Shown piece after piece: positions 8,201 to 11,492 of a stretch of DNA of 11,492 nucleotides. Position 1 is the first letter of the stretch. Each line of letters opens with the position of its first letter. Source of the stretch: Cenarchaeum sp. SB0662_bin_33 (GTDB lineage: Archaea > Thermoproteota > Nitrososphaeria > Nitrososphaerales > Nitrosopumilaceae); assembly GCA_009840065.1 (NCBI GenBank), contig VXON01000114.1, positions 1-11,492 on the forward strand, given 5' to 3'. The notes beneath the pieces are model-generated. The model saw only the letters and a list, made by a program, of their open reading frames with translations, made no database searches and was not told the origin of the DNA. The position numbers were made by a program, and so were the translations under genes.

Positions 8201-9042
8201 CTCCTACAATGGACATATACCTAGACGAGGAGCTGTCTACTTCTAGGGAAGCAGCCATATCTGTAGCCAAAAACATTATGCAAACACGCCTGATCGATGT
8301 CATACTGGACACCGAGACAGACTACTCTACATGGATTAGGTTTACCTTAAACGAGAAGATGATGAACGTCCGGGATATTACGGTGGATGATATAGTTGAG
8401 GTGCTCTCATCCAGCAAAAAATTCCAGATAGAGACATCTCCGATGCAGTTACTGTTGAGGCTCACCGAGGAGTCGGATACCTCATCGGTCATTACCATAC
8501 GTGACAAGATAAAAAAGACTATAGTGAAGGGCATTGCCAATGTGGGCCGGGTGACCTTGGTACAGAAGGACAATAAATGGATAATACAGACTACGGGCTC
8601 CAATCTATCCAAGGTTCTGACCGTTGCGGGAGTTGCCAACACACATGTTCGAACAAATAATGTATTTGAGATTGCTGAGACGCTGGGCATAGAGGCTGCC
8701 CGTAACTCACTGATATACGAGATACATAGTACCTTGGAGGATCAGGGTCTGGAGGTGGATGTTCGATATATAATGTTGGTCGCTGACCTGATGTGCGCTC
8801 AGGGTCACATGCAACAGATAGGCCGGCACGGTGTGGCGGGCACAAAGGATAGCGTGCTGGCTAGGGCTGCCTTTGAGATTACCGTACCCACAATAGCCCA
8901 TGCTGCATTGGCCGGAGAGGTAGAGCACCTCCGGGGTGTAACAGAAAACGTAATCGTCGGCAGTAACATACCCATTGGAAGCGGTACCGTGGATTTGTAC
9001 ATGCATGTAAATAAAAAACGCGAAGAATCCTCACAACATTAG
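5233..9042 (+). CDS. rpoA: DNA-directed RNA polymerase subunit A, fused A'-A'' (Rpo1)
   Basis: The 1269-residue chain is the largest polymerase subunit and carries the catalytic Mg site in NADFDGD (457-463, Asp459/461/463). Other landmarks are a zinc site C61, C64, C71, H74 (clamp), a second Cys set C101, C104, C149, C152, the bridge helix starting near 787 (GLSTLEFFFHAMGG), and the trigger-loop region after QSIGEPGTQMTLRTFH (947-962). In most archaea A' and A'' are separate genes; here the reading frame runs through the usual split region (about residues 870-900) without a break, as known for Thaumarchaeota. Starts one base after rpoB, with a purine-rich ribosome site GGGAGAAGGTG at 5218-5228 inside the end of rpoB. 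The C-terminus ends in a charged tail KKREESSQH. Confidence 0.98.
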   Translation: MSVETVKSIDGIRFSVWSPAEIRKYSVAEITAPETYDEEGSPVHGGLMDGHLGVLEPGQRCLTCNKTTAECPGHFGRIELSEPVMHIAFINHIHRLLQSMCRICSRLKVPQDVLDEFLRVRNKHAAYALISQKKIPDQIVDRARKAKECPHCGAPQQDLLFTKPTTFVEKTEDEENRLLPGNIRDRFVKITDNDLVLLGYDPSTARPEWFILQALPVPPVTVRPSIILETGIRSEDDLTHKLVDIIRVNQRLKESKEAGTPPLIVQDLIDLLQYHSTTYFDNEVSGIPQAHHRSGRPLKTLTQRLKGKEGRFRGSLSGKRVDFSSRTVISPDPNLDLSEVGVPESVATKLTIPEVVTEWNIEKIKRLVINGPDKYPGVNYIMRPDMIKIRLDFVEDRSGIADNIEVGYMVERHLSDGDVVMFNRQPSLHQMSIMAHYVKVLPGKTFRLHPSVCPPYNADFDGDEMNLHVPQSEEARAEAILLMQVQDQLISPRYGGPIIGGLRDFISGSYLLTKNDTMLHRDEFSNLAMLGGYDGKLPEPVSNGSDEPMYTGKQLFSLFLPKDFNYTMTSKWSKGTSGVEKDIVIKNGQLIQGVIDKSAIGAEEPESVLHRLAKDYDNATAKKFLNSVLIIVKQFITHYGFSYGYGDLVIPEERRLSILGDIDDSYSKVDSFMQSYRDGTFAPSRGMSRKESLEAKIVNELSKARDSAGNAADKAMDEANPARIMATTGARGSSLNIGQMAGALGQQSRRGTRLDVGYNNRALPHFTQHDENPDAHGFVRANYRDGLSTLEFFFHAMGGREGLVDTAVRTQQSGYMQRRLINALEHIRLEYDNTVRDPHGHIIQFLYGEDGIDVAKSDHGEAFNIERKIESQRMVDSGRPATKAQIKKILEKYTKTFNPRLKDAVVNAVQNSNLSNAGIERVCREGLELYNKAMVEPGQAVGIVTAQSIGEPGTQMTLRTFHFAGIRERNVTLGLPRLIELVDARKNPNTPTMDIYLDEELSTSREAAISVAKNIMQTRLIDVILDTETDYSTWIRFTLNEKMMNVRDITVDDIVEVLSSSKKFQIETSPMQLLLRLTEESDTSSVITIRDKIKKTIVKGIANVGRVTLVQKDNKWIIQTTGSNLSKVLTVAGVANTHVRTNNVFEIAETLGIEAARNSLIYEIHSTLEDQGLEVDVRYIMLVADLMCAQGHMQQIGRHGVAGTKDSVLARAAFEITVPTIAHAALAGEVEHLRGVTENVIVGSNIPIGSGTVDLYMHVNKKREESSQH

Positions 9043-9552
9043 CGTTTCTTTCCACCTTTGGACTCCTCCCGCAAGAACAAAGGATTTGTCGTAAGATGTC
9101 AACCCCCCCACATGAATAACAGTCTTCGCGTGATTGAGTAGTGATGGTCTTGTGTTATTCCGTAGCAGATTTTGATCTTGGCCATCCTATCGTACTGTGT
9201 CTGTTCTAAACATCAATCGTATCTTTCTATGCCGGACAGAATGTCTGAGAGTGCGTTCAGATTTATTGCTGGTTGGAGACATTCCTGAATATCTGGCGAA
9301 TGTGAACAGTATTGAGTAACGTTACACCAAAATCATGACCTGATTTCTGGTAGATTGAGTTATTTTGTCACTACAGACCCTCATCACTAATGTCGGGTGG
9401 TAGCAGTTTGGCGTGGTATTGAAGATCATGGTGCAGTTCTATTAATAATCCACCCTGTATTGTGGCCAGTAGATCTGCTTCAGTACTTGGTCAGGTCAGC
9501 GAGATGGCATGCTACAAATAATTATATTTGAAACACATCTCATACAGGATGT
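9043..9552. other. 510-base gap without a defensible gene
   Basis: No protein of recognisable family and no rRNA, SRP RNA or RNase P RNA signature was found on either strand. The minus strand has several short stop-free stretches that read somewhat like protein. One begins after a TGA near 9492 and runs 39 codons (STEADLLATIQGGLL...), then meets TAG TGA, and resumes in the same frame for 34 codons. Another runs about 49 codons from just below 9181 to past 9043. None has a convincing start, and such lengths are within chance, so a decayed gene is only a possibility. Other items are an 8-bp inverted repeat (9239-9246 with 9277-9284), a 6-bp repeat (9055-9060 with 9078-9083), and a seven-C run at 9103-9109. 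The promoter of the tRNA gene is at its right end. Confidence 0.5.
9520..9527 (+). promoter_or_regulatory. TATA box of the tRNA-Gln gene
   Basis: AATTATAT lies about 26-28 bases before position 9551, so transcription would begin just upstream of the first tRNA base at 9553. The box is embedded in a near-symmetric AT element (CAAAT at 9515-9519, ATTTG at 9526-9530) and could in principle be read from either side. Confidence 0.5.
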
Positions 9553-9574
9553 AGCCCGATAGTCTAGCGGTCAA

Positions 9575-9589
9575 TTGATTTCAGGCCAG
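9575..9589 (+). other. Non-canonical 15-nt tRNA intron in the D-arm (between 21 and 22)
   Basis: Without removing TTGATTTCAGGCCAG the D-arm would be far too long. A bulge-helix-bulge fits: exon GGTC (9569-9572) pairs with intron GGCC (9584-9587), the three-base bulges are AAT and AGT, and both cuts fall after the second bulge base. The inner hairpin is short (TG/CA around ATTT). The cut can slide by one T without changing the product. The exact ends are inferred from folding by hand. Confidence 0.75.
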
Positions 9590-9605
9590 TGATCCCGCGC
9601 TCTGG

Positions 9606-9623
9606 ACATGTGCCATGAGGGAT
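9606..9623 (+). other. Canonical 18-nt tRNA intron at position 37/38
   Basis: The intron ACATGTGCCATGAGGGAT follows G37. It forms a complete bulge-helix-bulge: exon CTCT (32-35) pairs with intron AGGG (9618-9621) including one G-U pair, bulges GG|A and AT|A are each cut after the second base, and the intron closes with CATG/CATG around a three-base loop. This is near the minimum size that can carry the motif. Confidence 0.88.
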
Positions 9624-9668
9624 ACGCGGGGGCGGCAGTTCGAATCTGCCTCGGGCTATCCATTATAA

Positions 9669-10268
9669 TTATCTGGAGGCTAGTGCTATACGCTCCAACT
9701 CGTTCTTCTTTTTTACCGAAGGAGATGCCGGATCGTTCCTTGATGCCAGTATGAGGTGTTCGGCCATCCACTCTTCTATGGGCTTTGGATTGGCGTACGC
9801 CTTCTCTTTTATGCCATCGGCAATAAATCGAAGTGCCAAATCTACCCGGCGAATGGGTGCTACATCAACAGACAGATGATATGTGGTGCCCCCGTATACG
9901 ATGCGGGTGGTATCCTCGTTGGGTGCAGAGTTCTCAATGGCCCTGACGAGTACCTCAATGGGATTTTTTCCTGTCTTTAATGATATTATCTCAAATGCCG
10001 TCTTTACTGTGTTGATGGCACGGGTCTTTTTACCAGCCATCCGGCCTGTGTTTTTTGCGTAACGCTTACCAAAATGCATTATTTTATTACACAACCGTTC
10101 CACAATATTGACATCGGCCTTGTTGTACCTCTTGAGGGCGGAACGGCCAAACGTATATGGCAGTATCTGTCGGCGCAGCGAGATGGATGTCTTAAGACCG
10201 GGATCCCGAATCTCTATACCACTTGTGTCGTATTTGCGGAACAAGAGCATGTTATCGGACTCGCTCAT
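9669..10268 (-). CDS. rps7: 30S ribosomal protein S7 (uS7)
   Basis: The 199-residue product is archaeal-type S7, with the long N-terminal extension shared with eukaryotes. Recognisable parts are LRRQILPYTFGRSALKRYNK (31-50), NPIEVLVRAIENSAP (102-116), and YGGTTYHLSVDVAPIRRVDL (125-144), the conserved RNA-binding region. S7 binds the 3' major domain of 16S rRNA and lies at the mRNA exit channel and E site. It starts five bases after the rps12 stop, with AGGAG just upstream overlapping that stop, and is the last gene of the minus-strand operon. Its stop lies 10 bases from the end of the convergent tRNA-Gln gene. Confidence 0.97.
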   Translation of the reverse strand: MSESDNMLLFRKYDTSGIEIRDPGLKTSISLRRQILPYTFGRSALKRYNKADVNIVERLCNKIMHFGKRYAKNTGRMAGKKTRAINTVKTAFEIISLKTGKNPIEVLVRAIENSAPNEDTTRIVYGGTTYHLSVDVAPIRRVDLALRFIADGIKEKAYANPKPIEEWMAEHLILASRNDPASPSVKKKNELERIALASR

Positions 10269-10273
10269 TATGT

Positions 10274-10711
10274 TTATCTCCTAGGCTTCTCCTTCTTACC
10301 TGTGACCAGTTCGTGTAGTGATGTTCCATTCACCTTAAAGACCTTGAACCGAACTCCGGGTATATCTCCCATGGCGCCACCCTGTGTGGCCCCCATACCC
10401 TGTATGTGAACCTCATCATGTTCATCAATAAAATTAAGTGCTCCGTCCCGGGGCAGAAACGCCGATACTGACTTACCATTCTTTATTAGCTGTACGCGCA
10501 CACACTTTCTCACCGCCGAGTTTGGCTGTTTGGCGGCTACGCCTATCTTCTCCAAAACAATGCCGCGAGCCTGGGGTGCCCCCGCTAGCGGGTCCGCCTT
10601 TTTATCAATACCAAGTTTGCGACGCTTATAAGATGATATGGCCCAGCGCTGTTTCATCCTCTTTGTCTTGAGAACCCGACCCGCAAATAATCCCAAAGGT
10701 GACTTTGTCAT
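10274..10711 (-). CDS. rps12: 30S ribosomal protein S12 (uS12)
   Basis: The 145-residue product is archaeal S12, a decoding-centre protein that monitors codon-anticodon pairing. The diagnostic loop KQPNSAVRKCVRVQLIKNGK spans 61-80, with PNSA at 63-66, and GDIPGVRFKVFKVNG spans 115-129. The N-terminus (GLFAGRVLKTKRMKQRWA) has the basic archaeal/eukaryotic character. It begins four bases after the nusA stop, with a GGAG motif spanning the end of nusA, and is followed after five bases by rps7, so the genes are closely coupled. Confidence 0.97.
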   Translation of the reverse strand: MTKSPLGLFAGRVLKTKRMKQRWAISSYKRRKLGIDKKADPLAGAPQARGIVLEKIGVAAKQPNSAVRKCVRVQLIKNGKSVSAFLPRDGALNFIDEHDEVHIQGMGATQGGAMGDIPGVRFKVFKVNGTSLHELVTGKKEKPRR

Positions 10712-10715
10712 ACGC

Positions 10716-11174
10716 TCACTCCAACAGTTGCTTTGAGGGGCTATTTATCATTACGTATCCGATATCAAAGTAGCGCTTGACTAACAGCCGCGCCTTCTCA
10801 GCATTGCGTCCTTCTCGGCCTACGACTATGCCCTTTTTACCTGCCTCCACAGTCACCATTGCTTGCTTTGTTCCATCAGGACGTAAAGTCACCTTGACAT
10901 CATGTACCAGTTCACTGTTTAGCATATTCTTCAAGAACTCTTCTGGGTTTTCATGAAATTCCACAAGCTCAATGTTTCGCTTGATCATATTTTTAAGTGA
11001 CTTTATGTTGGCGCCGCCGCGACCGATTGCTAGTCCCATCTTACCTACATCCACCACAAATATGATCCTGTCCTTTTTTTCATCCTCTATGCAATCACGA
11101 GCGGTGGACTTTGTGACTTTCTGGAATAGCGACATCATTCGCATCTGTTCACTGGTCAGTTTAATAGTCTGCAT
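10716..11174 (-). CDS. nusA: Archaeal NusA, two KH domains
   Basis: The 152-residue product has the archaeal NusA form: two tandem KH RNA-binding domains and none of the N-terminal polymerase-binding or S1 domains of bacterial NusA. The GXXG loops are visible as GRGG (51-54, first KH) and GREG (119-122, second KH, in VVGREGRNAEKARLLVKRYF). It probably binds nascent RNA and affects elongation or termination, though its archaeal role is less clear than the bacterial one. The standard neighbours rpl30e upstream and rps12 downstream confirm the identity. A 37-base gap separates it from the rpl30e stop. Confidence 0.96.
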   Translation of the reverse strand: MQTIKLTSEQMRMMSLFQKVTKSTARDCIEDEKKDRIIFVVDVGKMGLAIGRGGANIKSLKNMIKRNIELVEFHENPEEFLKNMLNSELVHDVKVTLRPDGTKQAMVTVEAGKKGIVVGREGRNAEKARLLVKRYFDIGYVMINSPSKQLLE

Positions 11175-11211
11175 TATACATCCCGGTAATTCTGCACCTG
11201 CATGGGTTCAT

Positions 11212-11492
11212 TTACTCATTCTCCCTTATTATTGATTGCACGATGGAACTGTTTCCATTAGTTAATGATAATGCCGAGACCCGAAACTGTAGTCCACACA
11301 TCTTTCCTAGAGATACGGATGTACCATTAAACTTCAGTACCGGCACATTGGCCTCTTGCGCAGTCTTTTCTATGGTTTCCAGTTTAGTGTCTGTTCGATT
11401 GGATAGTATCACCAAACTTGAACTTGATGCTGCACTTGCTACCTGCTTGATACCTAAGACCAACTGCTTTTCTTTTACAGCATCTTTTAATG
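11212..11492 (-). CDS. rpl30e: 50S ribosomal protein L30e (eL30), 5' end cut by window edge
   Basis: The reading frame stays open to the right edge, and the bases before the first in-frame start codon (TTG at 11463) clearly encode more protein (LKDAVKEKQLVLGIKQV), so the true start lies outside the window. About 92 residues are visible. The sequence fits the L7Ae/L30e fold: VLGIKQV at the start, a LVILSNRTD stretch, VPVLKFNGTSVSLGKMCGLQFRVSALSL, then the C-terminus SIVQSIIRENE. The position ahead of nusA and rps12 is the standard archaeal order. It is the first visible gene of the minus-strand operon. Confidence 0.93.
   Translation of the reverse strand, partial: LKDAVKEKQLVLGIKQVASAASSSSLVILSNRTDTKLETIEKTAQEANVPVLKFNGTSVSLGKMCGLQFRVSALSLTNGNSSIVQSIIRENE

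Larger units (their letters stand above)
9553..9658 (+). tRNA. tRNA-Gln (anticodon CUG) with two introns
   Basis: After removing two short introns (9575-9589 and 9606-9623) the gene gives a regular 73-nt tRNA. The acceptor stem is AGCCCGA with TCGGGCT and discriminator A at 9658. The D-arm is GTCT, loop AGCGGTCAA, TGAT. The anticodon stem CCGCG/CGCGG encloses loop CTCTGGA with anticodon CTG at 9602-9604. The variable loop is GGGC, and the T-arm is GGCAG, TTCGAAT, CTGCC. The A1-U72 pair and AGCCC...GGGCTA ends match archaeal tRNA-Gln. CCA is not encoded directly after base 73 (the next bases are TCCA). The D-stem has a G-U pair and a U13-U22 mismatch. The gene lies only 10 bases from the convergent rps7 stop. 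Confidence 0.93.

Noticed and set aside
9055..9083. CCTTTG/CAAAGG hairpin just after rpoA as a terminator
   Set aside because: Only six pairs around a 17-base loop with no T-run after it; archaeal termination does not depend on such hairpins.
9239..9284. 8-bp inverted repeat GAATGTCT/AGACATTC with a 30-base loop
   Set aside because: Not extended on either side and the loop is long; such a repeat is expected by chance in a region of this size.
9120..9350. C/D-box-like words (GTGATGG near 9151, CTGA near 9340)
   Set aside because: The C box has a mismatch, the spacing is far longer than archaeal C/D sRNAs, and no D'/C' pair is visible.
9571..9771. A 66-codon minus-strand frame over the tRNA and the end of rps7
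   Set aside because: It crosses the tRNA gene and the rps7 end in another frame; not a credible protein.

Overview
The window reads as a chromosomal core-gene locus of a thaumarchaeon (Nitrososphaeria, ammonia-oxidising archaeal lineage). Three things point there: archaeal RNA polymerase genes in the order rpoH-rpoB-rpoA, an rpoA that encodes A' and A'' as one unsplit 1269-residue chain (a known thaumarchaeal trait), and a surface protein ending in a PEFG-CTERM sorting signal, which is typical of Nitrosopumilus-type genomes. The polymerase genes look close to half G+C by eye, higher than free-living Nitrosopumilus. A moderately GC-rich relative, possibly host-associated, would fit, but the exact lineage is not decidable from this window.

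Layout. Positions 66-595 (minus) hold a small operon: a C2HC zinc-finger protein followed by a two-helix membrane protein. Positions 683-1492 (minus) hold a secreted, membrane-anchored PEFG-CTERM protein with a Met/His-rich segment. From 1642 (plus) runs the RNA polymerase operon rpoH-rpoB-rpoA, tightly packed (ATGA overlap, then a 1-nt gap), ending at 9042. Positions 9043-9552 have no gene I can defend. Positions 9553-9658 (plus) hold a tRNA-Gln(CUG) gene interrupted by two very short introns, one at the canonical 37/38 site and one in the D-arm. From 9669 to the right edge, on the minus strand and convergent with the polymerase operon, lie rps7, rps12, nusA and the partial rpl30e, transcribed rpl30e-nusA-rps12-rps7.

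How it fits together. rpoH, rpoB and rpoA encode the assembly subunit H and the two catalytic subunits of RNA polymerase. NusA (KH domains only) is a transcription factor normally encoded beside them, and S12, S7 and L30e are ribosomal proteins. In many archaea these genes form one co-directional array, rpoH-rpoB-rpoA'-rpoA''-rpl30e-nusA-rps12-rps7. Here the second half keeps its internal order but faces the other way, as if one inversion split the array after rpoA, with the gene-poor stretch and the tRNA at the junction.

The most unusual local item is the tRNA. Both introns can be folded into bulge-helix-bulge splice sites, and removing them gives a regular 73-nt tRNA-Gln. I saw no CRISPR array, insertion sequence or defence system.
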